From NCBI GenBank assembly GCA_025618425.1, contig CM046832.1, positions 74,057,297-74,121,296 on the forward strand: DNA of 64,000 nucleotides, in the 5' to 3' direction. The notes beneath the pieces are model-generated. The model was not told where the DNA came from, ran no database searches, and saw nothing but the letters and a program-made list of their open reading frames with translations. Positions within the stretch are counted from its first letter, which is position 1. Each line of letters starts with the position of its first letter. The position numbers and the translations under genes were made by a program. This document shows, one piece after another, positions 30,901-42,503 of this stretch. The stretch comes from Heliocidaris tuberculata. Taxonomy: Eukaryota; Echinodermata; Echinoidea; Camarodonta; Echinometridae.

Positions 30901-33900
30901 GATCTAGGAAAAATAATTATTCCCAAGACTTCAGCCAAAGAAAGCAAAAACTTGAGTTAGGCCATCGATAGTAAACATATTGTTTCACAACACACTATAC
31001 AGCTACCATGATAACTGATGGTATTAAAAGTAATGACTTGTACTCTGAAAGGATGTCATAAAATACCGTTACAAATTTGTAGTGGTAAGATAATACAGTA
31101 TTGAAAAAAAAATTGCTAATTAAAACACATCAAAGCATCATAGCATCATCTCTACGATTCATATTGTGAAAATGGTTAATGGTTAATACCCAAGACATTA
31201 AGCCTCGTTTGCACATGATGCTGTAAACTTGGATTTAGAAAAAGAGGCCAAGGCAAAATTTACATTTTATGTGAAAATTAATGGCAAGTGGAGATAAAAA
31301 TGTAGCTGTGGCTTGTGAGCAACAAACATTCCTAAGCATACTCACTGATTTGTGTGGCACAAGATAGAAATGTTAAGGTAAAACTAATGGCTTAATCAGC
31401 GTGTCACATGCATCTGATTTCGAATCTGGCAATCATTTATTTCTAAAATGACCCATTTTCATGAAAAAATACAAAAATATTTAAAGTTGGTTAGGGACGA
31501 TCCCTAACTAATCTGCTTCTATGGCGATTGATTGACAGGAGGGTGGATGACATCATAAACATGCTAGTGGACACCATCATGACTTTGCTCCTGTCTTTCT
31601 TTTTGTCAAAATACTTCACAGATTCTGCGCGATCTCTTTCATGTTTATTTATGACATTTTATTTCCTTAATCATTTCTAAAACTCACTAGCGTACCTGTA
31701 TCAACAGTATCTTTTAAAATATAGTTTTGTGTTTTTTCTTTTAGTTTTTATTAATCAAAATCAAGAAAAAACAATTACATTGGCAAAGTTCAATATCGGA
31801 TAGCATTTCAATATCGCGATATTTCAATATTATTGTGCTATCATGCAGCCCTAGTATACGTAGACATTGAAACAGACGTTTTATTACTCAGCTTGAAAAC
31901 CTATTACTCTATTACTAGTCTACTCTCTGTTGTGTAGTACAATTTTGTAGTTACAAATTTGGGGTTTTAAAGTTAAAAGTGAAATTTTAAATAATGATTT
32001 TCCTTCCCTCATACGTGTGTGATCTACCCTGGACCAGTCCACGCTAATACACACAAAACCTATTGAAGCCTATTCTACAGGTAAAGCTATGAAGGAGTAC
32101 AAGCTTATTTCAGATAAGCTTGTACATGTATAAATGACTTGACATCGACAAAATACGGGTACCCTAAGGCTGTTCATTTGCTAATATGTTTTAATCATGG
32201 ATGTCAAGCCTGAGTCTGATATCAAAGCAATTTTATCAGAATCAGACTCTACATCGAATGAGGAAGATGGAGGAAAGATGCAAGCGGCAAGAGCGATGCA
32301 GTTAAGCCCTACTTGTTCAAGCCTGAGGGCCAGGCTGGGCTAGGGGACACGGGTTGCCGGCAGCGATGGGTTACTTACTGTCCACAATTACGGCAGGTTC
32401 TCGTCTTTGGGGAAGGAATACAAGCTAACCCCTCCTTTTCTGGTGTTACACCCTGACACAATACACCTTGATGGCATATTTTTGGCACTTGAGCATAACA
32501 TGGAAAAAAAATTTGTTTTTCTGCTGAACAGAGATGTCAGTAATACACATAAACATAAAGCTTGTGTTAAAAATGGAAGTGATCCTTTTGCGTTTGATAA
32601 GTGTTCATATGACCGCCGGACTACAAAATCCTTTCCTTTTTAGGGGTGGAGCTCAGTATTGACTATATCACCTGAATAAGTAGTTTTGAAACATTATTTT
32701 AAAAATAACATTGCATTCATTGATCAGGAATATGTATTTTCGGTATCCCTATGCCCTATTTTTTTAATAAGCCAAATTTTATATGATAGTAAACCTTTAA
32801 GCATACTACACTTAAGCCATTTTATTTTGCCACTGCTTTTTTTTCTTTTCTTTTTTGTAGGCAGTTTACAGTGTCCTGTGTAAAAGAGACCGTATTTGTA
32901 ATATTTCATAACATTCATAGATATATTGGAGAAAACTGAAATGTTTCACTAACCCCTTCCAAACTAACCTGCTCTCTACTTACATGTAGTTATAAACATT
33001 TAAATTGATGCCTCCACCTCATGATATCATTGGACATGTTCTAACAGACAAGATAATATTAGCATGTTAAGTTTCAGATTTGTTGCTATTAGGTGTGATT
33101 GATATCATATATTGATTGTTGGGGTGATATTGTGCAACTGTCGGTAGGCTAACATTGCAGATTATGGATGATAAAGTTTTGTATAACAACTGTTCATTGT
33201 GTTTCTAGTGTACCGGTAAGTCTCTTCTGTAGGGCATAGGCCCACTTGTATTTTCCCTCCTACGTGTACATGTAGCATTTCAGCAAATTGCACATGGGCA
33301 CGACTGATAGCGACTGGTATTGAAAGGTCATATCAGGGAAATGTACATGTAGTTACATTTCCCTGGTCATATCATGTGTCATAGATCTGTAACTACTGTA
33401 GGTGCTATAATGGGTTGGTGAGGCTCTGGTATTTTTTTTAAGTTGACATTCCCGTTACTCTCCAGGATGAGATGGGCAGGCAGAGGAGTACATCCTTCTC
33501 CAGATTCTTTCTGATCTCTATATCCCTTGAATGTATTATATGGGATCTTGAACAGTTCTGTTGAAGCATTCTTTAGTCTTGTCTGAGGTCTTATCCAATC
33601 GATGTAATCTGTTGTTGTTATGACCCACTCCGTGATGACAGGCAAGTTCCATCCCTTGATGACCTCCTTGCGTACCTTGTAACCAATCTTTGTACGAATG
33701 ATACCTTCAATGCTGCGGTTGGGAGAAGGATCTATCGCTGATACTTGTAGCTCAAAGATGGTATCGGGTTCTTTAGTTTCAGGAAGAACTGTCCTTATCT
33801 GGTCTTTCAAAAATTTCATCCTGTTATTAGGTTCCCTTCTGTCATCCTGTGTATGTCCAATCTTACATAGCAACCACCTTTCATCTCCTTCGTCTTGGGG

Positions 33901-36900
33901 GATGGGTATGCCAATGCAGTAGATGATTGTAGGGCTCTCCTCAAGTGTAATCTTGTATCCACTAGGAGAGCGATTGTTGATCTCTAGGATATGATTGTTC
34001 CGGGTTTTATCATCTTTCCAGAATGAGTCATAAAATTCTTTGATGTGTTGGTCACTTGATTGAGTATGTGGACTTTGGCTATGATTCTCCATGCTTTACT
34101 CAGGTGAAAGATGTTCTGTATTCCAATTTATGTGAAGGATGATCAGCATTCGCAGTACTTCATAGCAAATATGGATAAACCTATTGTGAAGGATGTAAAG
34201 CAAAAAGACACCATAAGTTAAATTTTTAAAAATAAGCCAAGCAAAATGTTGCATAGTTATAGTGAAAGTATGTTGATAAGAATGCTGAAATAGTCAGTGC
34301 ATGTGTAACCATAAATATTAGAGGGCATTAGAACAGTCCCCCTGCCCCCCCCCCCCCCCCCCCACCCACTACAGGATTAATTGTTTATGTTATTTACTTT
34401 AAAGCTCTTCACATATGTTGTAGTTAATGGCCAAAAAAGTGAATGACAATTTGCCAGTACAGGGTATGTAACAGTAAAGTTGCTGTGACCTTTGAAAAAT
34501 ATCATGCCAAGTATTCCAGGGAATTTCATTCTATCAAATCTCAATTCACCACACCTATTTGAAGAGAGACAACTATACATGAGGGTGATATGCCACTTCT
34601 GAAGACGTAAGCACCTTAATTGCCAAGATTCAACTTCTTTCTTGAAAGTCAAATATTAAACCATTTTACTTTTGATTGTTGAGTCCTGGGAATGTTTTGA
34701 TAGAAATTGGCCAAAAAGCATTCAAATTTGTGTATGCCATATATGGTAAATGCATTTTGACCAGCTAAAAAAAACAACGAATAAATGAAAATCACATTCA
34801 CTGAAAAGCTCAGAATACATGTATGAGCATGTACTGGTATTTACATGTACATGTACTTGCATTGGCACTTCATGTAAATTGTGTTCTGTTGATCAACATA
34901 TTCCCAACTTCCTTGTTATTCTGTACTCATTAGTCTGGAAGCTAGGTTACATTGAAATAACTTTGTATTCTTCATCAGTTTGAATTTGTGTAGATTATGT
35001 GATCTGAACATCATTTTTCACCATGACTCTACCTTTAACCCTTTCGAGACAATTGCCCACATTTTGTGGTTTGGCTCAATAACTTTTGATTCAGAGTTCT
35101 AAAAAAATACACCTGATGCATGAGTTGAAGAAGCAAAAATTACCGCACAAACTATGTCCTTTTCTTTTGCATGACCATATTGCGTTGGATGCCAGGATAT
35201 TAAAAACGAGAATAAGCTTTAGAATCCTTAAATTGGCAACACATTGTTGGTTCAAAATCATCGTTTATCAGAATTGGCAAATTTTTCATCTTTTCGACAA
35301 ATTTTGTAACCATGTATATGTGTTCAAAGACGTTACACCTTATTGCAAACTTGTAGGACTAAAAGAAAAATACTATTGTTGCCAATATGAAGAACAAAAT
35401 ATGATCAATTTAGCCCTTAAATAATTCTTGTCCTGAAAGGGTTAAAGGGGATGTCCAGATCTGTTTCATACACATATAGTCACAAAGAGAAAAATTTAAG
35501 CTTTAAGAAAATGTCTCAGTTTACACTATAGGCAGCATTATTACTGAGTAATCAACAATTTAATGCTACCAGCAGAAGTTCTAGTACGAGCAGTTTACAT
35601 CCACAGTGCAGTTTGCACCCTTGTCCTGTGAATGTCAGTGATACAATTTGTCTGCGATGCTGCAATTTGAATTTGTGATGCGTAGCTGCAGCCCATGCAG
35701 CCGGGTTTAATAGCCTGTATTATACTTGAGCTTGCGCTTGGATAAAAAAATTGCTCATGCTTTCATGGCTGAGTCAGTGATATATGTAATAGCATATCAG
35801 TATTGTCTTCAAGATAGAACTTTTAAAACAATTTTAGACCACATTACTCATGTGTTCATAGTCCCGCCCACAAGTGTACTCTGGCAAGCTCCAACCCACG
35901 CCATCTGCTGCGCTTATTTTTGATGTACAAAGTGAATGGGCGAATCGAGTTGCTGCAAGATTAGTAGAGATGTTGGTCATTTCTTTTTTTTGTTTTTTGA
36001 TATTCTAAACCACCATCAGTGAAGAAAACTCTTAAAAGTTATTCCAAGTAATATCACCTATTAGATAAACCATATAATTCATAAAAGAATGCACAAATAT
36101 TCTAGGGCTACAGTTCATAGTATTGATTTTTAAAAATAATACTTACATTTGTATACCACGTAACACTCACAGTACAACTAGTAGAATCCAGCATACATGT
36201 ACTCATTATTTACATTTATAAGCCAGTTCATAATTACATGTAGTATGATACATGTACATGTACATGTACAAATGACCCTGAGAAGAACCCAAATTGTTCA
36301 GTTAGACAATGATGTGTTCATGTCGCGTTCATACAGCCTGTTCCAGCACCAACATCAAAAACAATGTGGGCAAAATTATTTATTACACTTTTATTTGTAC
36401 AGAGAATGATAAGCGAAGCATGTTGTGTATGTAACGGTTGTGGTACCCTTTGCGAGATCTATTGTTTGTATATAAATATGATACCATGACCCCACAGTGA
36501 CAGCACAAAGGTTACCAACAGAAAGGAAGGAAGGATGGATCATTTTCCATATTGTTGTAATATGTAACATAAGAAGTTTCTTATAGTGTACAAGTATATT
36601 TCGTATCCAAACTAGTCCATGCAAGAAACTGCTATCAATAGTTTGACGATTTATATTTTTTCTGCTGTAGTGTAGATTAGATTTGTACCAAATTTGTTAG
36701 TAAAATAAAGGGGAAATGCAGATTCACATGCAGGACAATTCTTTGTAGTGAATAGCAAAATGAGAATAGATCACTCATTCATGATAACATTTTAGTAGAT
36801 GCATCTTACTCTTTGCAAGCAAATTTGGTTCCTGAAATATTAAGGATTAATAACAGTTGCAAATATCCTTTAAAAAAATTTCAAACAGTTGTGTAATAAT

Positions 36901-38421
36901 TCTGTAAGAATGTTTCAATGTTTTCCCTTCTCACATTTTTAGTAGGTGATGTACTTGGCTTGGTACCTATCATTATAATTACAGTAAATCACTAGCAATA
37001 TTCTTGAAATGTTTGTAGCTTCTTTTTTATACCTCCACCCACCGTTTTCGGGCTGTCCATCCTTCCGTCCATCCGTCCATCCCACTTTCTCGTTCTAGCA
37101 ATAACTCAAGAACCACATGAGGTATGAACTTCAACTTGGTGCTAGTATGTATCACTATAGGAAGACGATCTGATTAGATTTTGGGGTATGTAGGTCCAAG
37201 GTCAAGGTCACAGAGGCCAATTTCTGAAATATGTGTTAGCCTCGTTCTAGCGATAACTCAAGAACCATTTGAGGTGTGAACTTCAAACTTAGTGCTAGTA
37301 TGTATCACCAAAGGAAGATGATCTGATTAGTGCTAGTATGTATCACCATAGGAAGACGATCTGATTAGATTTTGGGGTATGTAGGTCAAAGGTCAAGGTC
37401 ACAGAGGCCAATTTCTGAAATATCAGGTGTTAGCCTCGTTCTAGCGATATCTCAAGAACCATTTGAGGTATGAACTTCAAACTTAGTGCTAGTATGTATC
37501 ACCATAGGAAGATGATCTGATTATATTTTGGGGTACGTAGGTCAAAGGTCAAGGTCACAGAGGCCAATTTCTGAAATTTCAGGTGTTAGCCTTGTTAATG
37601 TGATATCTCAAGAACCATTTGATTCATTAACTTCAAACTTGGAACTAGTATGCATCACCATAATGAGACAAACTGATTAGATTTTTGTTCATGTAGGTCA
37701 AAGGTGACAGGTCATAGACGTCATTGTACAGGTGTATGTGAAATTAATGGTTTTTTCTACCTTTGTTATCACCATGTCTCAACTATGTTGTATTCATGAC
37801 TAGGAGGGGATAAAGTGATCAGACTTTTAGGTTATAAGGTGTAAGGTCAAATGTCAGAGAGGTCATTTAACATGTAATTAAAGGCTATTTAGTCTGGTTA
37901 TCACACTATTTTAAGAACAGTTTGAGCCATCAACTGAATTTAGGTGGAGGCATATAGGAGACGCAGTCGCATTCATCTTGTTTTTTTATAGTTTAGTCTG
38001 GATTTCTTTTATTTTCCCTTGTAATCACACTGTATGCACAAAATACATAGATGATTCATTTTGTGATGAGCACAGCATTTCTACACTATTTAGTAATTTG
38101 CATGATTTAGAAAAGCATTTAGATATTTCTACTTTTCTTATTTGATTGTTCTCTCTATCAGGTCGCAAAGCCCTTCCGCTGACTGAAGCAGAGTTTCTAG
38201 ATGACGACAAGACATGGAAACCTATAGCAGACTGCCCGACATCAAGAGGATCAGGCACATGTACTGTGTTTCAAGACAAGCTAGTGATCATTGGAGGCTT
38301 CACCCCCGATGGAGTCTCCAATGCAGTGGAGTTCTTGGGTGTAGGGTCTACTTCAGAGAGTGCAGATGCCTCTGAGGCATCTAGGGGCCAGGCCAGGAGA
38401 GGCAAGGGCAAGAGGAGATGA
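24989..38421 (+). CDS. KLHDC8: Kelch domain-containing protein 8-like (5 coding exons)
   Basis: Exons: 24989-25379, 26257-26421, 27442-27645, 28449-28541, 38162-38421 (stop TGA). Every intron is phase 1 with GT/AG ends, joining to 370 residues; human KLHDC8A/B are about 350-354. The protein is a stand-alone kelch beta-propeller with no BTB or BACK domain. Kelch Gly-Gly doublets lie at 40-41, 89-90, 138-139, 186-187, 233-234, 282-283 and 329-330, and the opening PPMPTKRVYSS matches the KLHDC8 start. A basic, Ser-rich tail (about 344-370, ending RRGKGKRR) extends beyond the vertebrate proteins. KLHDC8B is linked to cytokinesis/midbody in humans; function here is not shown. One or two vertebrate paralogs correspond to this single gene, so A or B cannot be assigned. 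A possible acceptor (TTTCAG, 24982-24987) just before the ATG hints at a 5'UTR exon upstream. Confidence 0.92.
26690..27235. mobile_element. Foldback element in kelch-gene intron 2
   Basis: Contains a 164-bp near-perfect palindrome at 27053-27216 (arms begin TATTAATACATGGTT, both carrying GTTTTTATCGTGGTGT or its complement). GACCCGTTTTATAAAACTATT near 27036 is inverted relative to CTTTATAAAACGGGTTC near 26882. No ORF. Element borders are approximate. Confidence 0.7.
29050..30426. mobile_element. piggyBac-type MITE (CCCATAGCAGT ends) with nested foldback
   Basis: TTAA-CCCATAGCAGT (29050-29064) and ACTGCTATGGG-TTAA (30412-30426) are inverted ends with TTAA duplications. About 350 bp belongs to this element; the middle is the inserted 29131-30150 element. 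Internal AAATTGGCAACAAGG and CAAATTGGCAATTTTATT resemble the other piggyBac-type MITEs (18277, 35035). Confidence 0.85.
29131..30150. mobile_element. 1-kb TA-flanked foldback MITE
   Basis: TACAGTGCATCCCAGAAAAA at the left is inverted as TTTTTGGGGGACGCACTGTA at the right, followed inward by GTTAACAGTKGGAAAA arms. Further in, TGAGTGAGCAAAAGCCA near 29279 is inverted as TGGCTTTTGCTCACTCA near 29752, so the arms are long. TA borders suggest Tc1/mariner. No ORF. Confidence 0.85.
30633..30720 (-). repeat. Possible retroposon 3' tail, (TTGAA)n
   Basis: Read on the minus strand, TATGTGAAATGAATACTG is followed by a TTGAATTGAATTGAATTGAA pentamer run, resembling the microsatellite 3' end of a LINE/SINE. 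The 5' extent is not recognisable. From here to 32190 I see only AT-rich intronic DNA. Confidence 0.3.
32197..32400 (+). pseudogene. Coding-like fragment with acidic/Ser stretch and KPYLFKPEG motif
   Basis: An ATG at 32197 opens 48 codons with ESDSTSNEEDGG, then stops at TAG 32341. The next frame across 32283-32370 reads SDAVKPYLFKPEGQAG, so a frameshift may separate two parts of one former ORF. The motif recalls N-termini of multicopy invertebrate proteins with a P2X7-like C-terminal domain, but that is weak recollection. No intact gene. Confidence 0.25.
33334..33365. repeat. 12-bp-stem hairpin beside the antisense ORF
   Basis: CAGGGAAATGTA (33334-33345) is inverted as TACATTTCCCTG (about 33354-33365), and GGTCATATCA repeats directly on both sides (about 33327 and 33365). 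It lies 14 bp past the ORF stop and could act in 3' end formation or mark an insertion border. Confidence 0.6.
33379..34092 (-). CDS. Intact single-exon ORF, GIY-YIG/T5orf172-like, antisense in kelch-gene intron 4
   Basis: A 237-residue ORF with a strong start context (A at -3, G at +4). I do not know a named orthologue. Residues 54-160 fit the GIY-YIG-type fold of T5orf172/MUG113 proteins: a first strand PTIIYCIG (54-61), a second strand ending CKIGHT (76-81), a helix with Arg91, Glu129 in SIEG, and TEWVITTTDYIDWI (154-167), matching the EWF-type strand-helix near the end of that domain. Flanking parts (1-50, 170-237) are low in hydrophobicity and unassigned. There is no signal peptide or membrane segment. 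No intron, no TIRs and no nearby minus-strand poly(A) signal are seen. It could be a retrogene, a captured viral/bacterial gene, or cargo of a mobile element. The intact frame suggests constraint or recent arrival. Confidence 0.6.
   Translation of the reverse strand: MENHSQSPHTQSSDQHIKEFYDSFWKDDKTRNNHILEINNRSPSGYKITLEESPTIIYCIGIPIPQDEGDERWLLCKIGHTQDDRREPNNRMKFLKDQIRTVLPETKEPDTIFELQVSAIDPSPNRSIEGIIRTKIGYKVRKEVIKGWNLPVITEWVITTTDYIDWIRPQTRLKNASTELFKIPYNTFKGYRDQKESGEGCTPLPAHLILESNGNVNLKKIPEPHQPIIAPTVVTDL
34341..34365. repeat. Poly(C) tract
   Basis: CCCTGCCCC followed by a run of about 18 C and CACCCAC, in kelch-gene intron 4. Confidence 0.85.
35035..35445. mobile_element. piggyBac-type MITE in TTAA site, copy 2
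   Basis: TTAA-CCCTTTCGAGAC (35035-35048) and GTCCTGAAAGGG-TTAA (to 35445). The body is related to 18281-18733 but inverted: CCACATTTTGTGGTTTGGCT near the left end here matches the complement of the right end there. 403 bp, no real ORF. The remaining intron from 35446 to 37029 holds TACATG-type microsatellite (about 36250-36268) and nothing else recognisable. Confidence 0.88.
37030..37980 (+). mobile_element. Short-TIR element with internal array, family A, copy 2
   Basis: Begins TACCTCCACCCACCG and ends GGTGGAGGCATATAGGAGACG...CATCTTG. Internal units repeat near 37101, 37253, 37448 and 37601 (YRATAWCTCAAGAACC), about 150-195 bp apart. Perfect AGGTCAAAGGTCA occurs at 37383-37395 and 37539-37551. 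It sits only 180 bp before the last kelch-gene exon. Confidence 0.85.
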
Positions 38422-41400
38422 AGCACATCAGTACTACATATAAATTTCTATCATGAATTAGGAAAATACTTTTCTGAACAGCGCTTTATAAAAATTAGGA
38501 AAATACTTGTATAAGTGGAAATTTTGGTACATTAATTTCTAAGAAGTTTTCTTTACTGTCACCTAGTGTGATATTGATAATACATGTATTTGCATACTTA
38601 TCTATGCAAGTTTGAATGGATACAGTGGATAAATGAGTGGGTTCTTGTGTTGAAGAAATTAAGAATAAGTTCTCGTGATGTTGTGAGCTGAAAGTTGATG
38701 AGACACCAGAACCTTTACCAAGAAATCCCAGGAATACCATAAGATTATTACATGTATTAAAAATAGGTTTGTGTAAACCAGTTCCCTAGTAACACTAGAG
38801 TTTGTATGCATGGGATGATATTGTTATATGCCTTTATATCCTTGCAAGTAACTCATAAATAATAGTACTATGAAGTAAGTGTACTTGCACAATTCAGCAT
38901 GCATCAATGTATTATGCTTGTTTTAAAACAATCTCCTCATTTAGCAGAATGATACCTCTGTACCTACTTACAATTTTTATCTGCCTTATTTTTTTTTTTT
39001 CTTGGTCTAGTGTAATGTTGTTTTATCCCTGTAAAAGGATTTCTGTGTATTTGTTATTCTAAGCCTAAGGCATGGATGGTGTTTTCTTGCCTTTTTTTCT
39101 TATTACTGATGAAGATGGAATCCCTTCAAGACCTGCTCAATGATTATTAAATATTAAGTTAATGTACATTGAAATATTGAACAAACAGAACAAGTTGCAA
39201 TAAGAAAAATGGAAGTGCCATATTGATTATTCTTGCTTTGCCCAGAGAGATATACTTTGATTTTTAAGGCCATGAGCAGGTCTTAAAAACTATCTTGTGG
39301 ATAAATGTTGGAAAAGCTCGGTTCAATAACGTTGTTGACTTGAAATGTAAACCAGCCTCAAATCCTGCTTTATGAAGTTTATTACTTGACATGGTTCTGA
39401 CAGGCACCATATGAAATGCCGTCAGGATTTATTTGTGTTTTTTTTTTCTTTTTAATGTTATGAAACATTGAAGAAAAGAAACCCTTTATTGCAGAAGGAA
39501 CATGCTGCAAGTATTTGTAATCATTTGGATGCAGTGTAAAGTGATGAGTGTTTCATAAATAATTCAGACCCTTGTCAATACTCCAAATAATCTGAAAGAT
39601 CGAAGTTGAGCTATGTATAGCATTCCAGCTCTACTCTTGGTCAGTTATTCCTTTTTGTAAATCTCATTTAATTTTCCATTTTCTCCCAGGCTCAGGTGGA
39701 AAAAAATGCGAGATAAAATTATCCATCATTAGTTATCGTTGTAAATGGATATTATACCATCAGTCATCATATCCTCTATTTCTGTTCCAAGCAATGAAAT
39801 AGAACCAGACATATATCTATGTATCAATTTGTATTTGTATTTTGTACAGTACTTCTTTTATTTTATTTATAAGTTTGTAATTATATTTTTATCATGTTTA
39901 TGTTCCTCACAGTTTTGACGACACAAAAAAAAAGAGTTCTTTTTTAGTTCATATCAGAAATAAAACAATTTTGTACTGTGGACTATCATCAGAGGAGCAT
40001 CTATTTACCAATGCGTTATTGCAATAGGCATGAACTTGGATCTTTCTATTATATATACTTGTAGTCTGTCCATTTTCTTCTAAATGTCTTATGTGTTTTG
40101 ATGACAACAAAAATTAAGTTTCTTTTAACTGTTTTTACAGATGCATGTAGTTTGTACTGATGATATATCAACAGAGGCTGATTTTATTTTTATCTTTTAA
40201 TTTTCAACATATTGAAATAGACAAGCAACAAGTTGATCTATAAATAAACTTGCATTGGAATACTTTTTATGACCAAATAGAAAATAGTACTGCACTTATC
40301 TAGTACTGCATCGATCACCATGTAAATATCAAAATTAAGGAGATAGTAGGCTAAGCCCATGAATTTGTATTTCAATTAAATATCTGAATCCACCAGCAAT
40401 CTTTTTTTTCAAATATGCACATGCAAATGGTATCACATATTTTCAATATGATTCTTTGTAACTGGCAAAGGGCCTGAATATATTTTGTTGCCTGTTAAGT
40501 AATGAATTGCTGTCTAGATACATCCAACAGTAATATACCCCTTATAAAGACAAGTGCAAGTTTATATACAGTTCCTTCGTTTTGAAATATATGCTTCTGC
40601 ATAGGGTGCTGAAAGTACATATTCTATGTATTACCACCAGAGAATTCAAACATTTTACTATGTCTGAAGTTACAAGAAAGGGGTAGTAGTTTTTGAAAGT
40701 ATAGTGAAATGAGGATAAAATATATTGGCCTGTAATCACGTTAACTCCAATACTAGGTTTAAGCTAAGTCTAAGGGGATATATCAAAGCAACAGTTTATA
40801 CCTCGATTAGTCAAAGTTGCATTGTTTAACTGGGTTTTAGACTAAGCTAAGACCGAACATCATCTCAACTTTCATGTTCATTGTTAATTCAAGTTTTTCT
40901 TGTGTGGAAAATACTTATATTATCAAATAAAGAATAGAAGTTAATATTTAACCTTTGAGTTCTATACTACATGTATCAACATTTATAGAGGCATCTTACC
41001 TGTGCAATATTTATATACTATTTTGGCTGTGAACTCTGGATGTTATTTTTCTGACTTTGTTATGAAATACACCATTCGCTTTTGTTATTTTGGCAGAGAA
41101 TTAGGCATCTATTGAATTGTTATACATTAAGTTGTATTTGGCAAGATAATTTGTGGTTAAAATGTATGGGTTTTGGGGTTCAGCTATACACCCGAGAACA
41201 CACTTTGGTTTGGCATAAGATCTTGAAATTGTTATGTTACCTTTTTCTTTGTCTGGCTGTCCAAGTGTCTAATACCTTATTCAGTGTCCTTTCTCTCATT
41301 AGTTTTTTTACTTTGAGATTCCCTCCAGTGAATAGAACCTTATCTTAATTTTGAATGATAAGCTCACAAATTTTTGCATATATGGAAGTTACACCGCTCA

Positions 41401-41425
41401 GCGAGGTGAATTCATTGCCACATAT
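38422..41425 (+). other. 3' flank of the kelch gene, candidate poly(A) signals
   Basis: No further exon is recognised after the stop. AATAAA hexamers at 39959-39964, 40926-40931 and 42270-42275 could each end a long 3'UTR. The sequence is AT-rich and free of recognisable repeats to about 41425, consistent with a long 3'UTR, but this cannot be proven from sequence. Confidence 0.35.
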
Positions 41426-41487
41426 AGTGGCGCAAATCCATTTTGAAATTTGGGGGGGACATTCGCCTCCAAAATTCTCTGACAAGC

Positions 41488-41518
<31 letters not shown>

Positions 41519-41612
41519 CAAAAAGGTGGGGGGGGGGGGGGACATTCACCTATCTTCAAAAAAAGTGGGGACAGGGGGACATGTCCCCCCCCCCCCAGGA
41601 TTTGCGCCCATG
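41426..41612. mobile_element. G/C-tract MITE (GGCGCAAATCC ends)
   Basis: TGGCGCAAATCC (about 41428) is inverted as GGATTTGCGCCCA (41598-41610). Internal poly(G) (41527-41540) and poly(C) (41585-41597) tracts make it strongly self-complementary. Similar ends occur at 57997 and 58350. Confidence 0.7.
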
Positions 41613-42382
41613 GCGACATAATAAGCCCTCAATAAATTTTTCCATTTATAATTGTTTGATTTCTTTGATTTAAGATATCTTTCAATTGAGGTAGGGGTGA
41701 GTTACCTTTACAATGTAGGTGTATCTTAAACTATTTTTCAGAAAAAGCTCCCCCCCCCCCCAAGTCAAGGGAAAAACGTGCATTTCTTTACAATATTGTA
41801 CTGTCATCCAAAAAACCATCTTAAATCATCAAACAAGAAAATGATAACAAAAATTTATGAAAAATCAGTAGCATTGTTAATCACCTATTGAATGTGTGAA
41901 CATTACAGATAGGTATTCCATAATCCGAGCATAATTTCTATGGGATATACAGTAGGGTATTGAAATTGCCCTTGAGGTAATTCCTCGAGAAGTCTCTGCG
42001 ATTGTGTCTATGTAAGTATGACATAGGTGCATGGTAGTGTTGTCTAGCTGTAAGATTTGTTTTGATTGGTTGTAAAGTTTGTACCAGTATTGTGCTGAGG
42101 AAATGCATAGACTTAGACTTGATCTACAAGAAATGATAGTCTAACATCATACTTTGAGAGGAGTTTATATTTTGTTTATCTTATGAACATTTCTTTTGAA
42201 TTATAGATTATTTTAATGTTTGCAGTGTGAATATGAATTCTAATATTTGTACGATATTGCCAATTTTGTAATAAAGTTCATTTTCAACTCATTTCATAAA
42301 TTTAATGCAATGGTATCATATTGTCATATGAATTCATTGTTCTACCAACAATAACAAAATATCAATGAGATTTACAATGACC

Positions 42383-42503
42383 ATATATACAGTTAAGTTA
42401 CCCTTACCAAGTTTTATATACAGTTAACAACAAAATTATTTCTAACCCTTACCAATTTTTATATACAGTTAACAAAAAAATTATTCATACCCTTACCAAG
42501 TTT
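42383..42503. repeat. 45-bp tandem repeat, ~2.7 copies
   Basis: ACCCTTACCAAGTTTTATA-type units begin at 42400, 42445 and 42489 with ATATACAGTTAACAA between them. The remaining DNA from 41613 to 44153 shows no gene, only AT-rich sequence, an A-run (43002-43020) and G/C tracts. Confidence 0.8.

Noticed and set aside
35086..35424. 112-codon plus-strand frame.
   Set aside because: It is wholly inside the piggyBac-type MITE 35035-35445, and the related copy at 18281 does not keep the frame.
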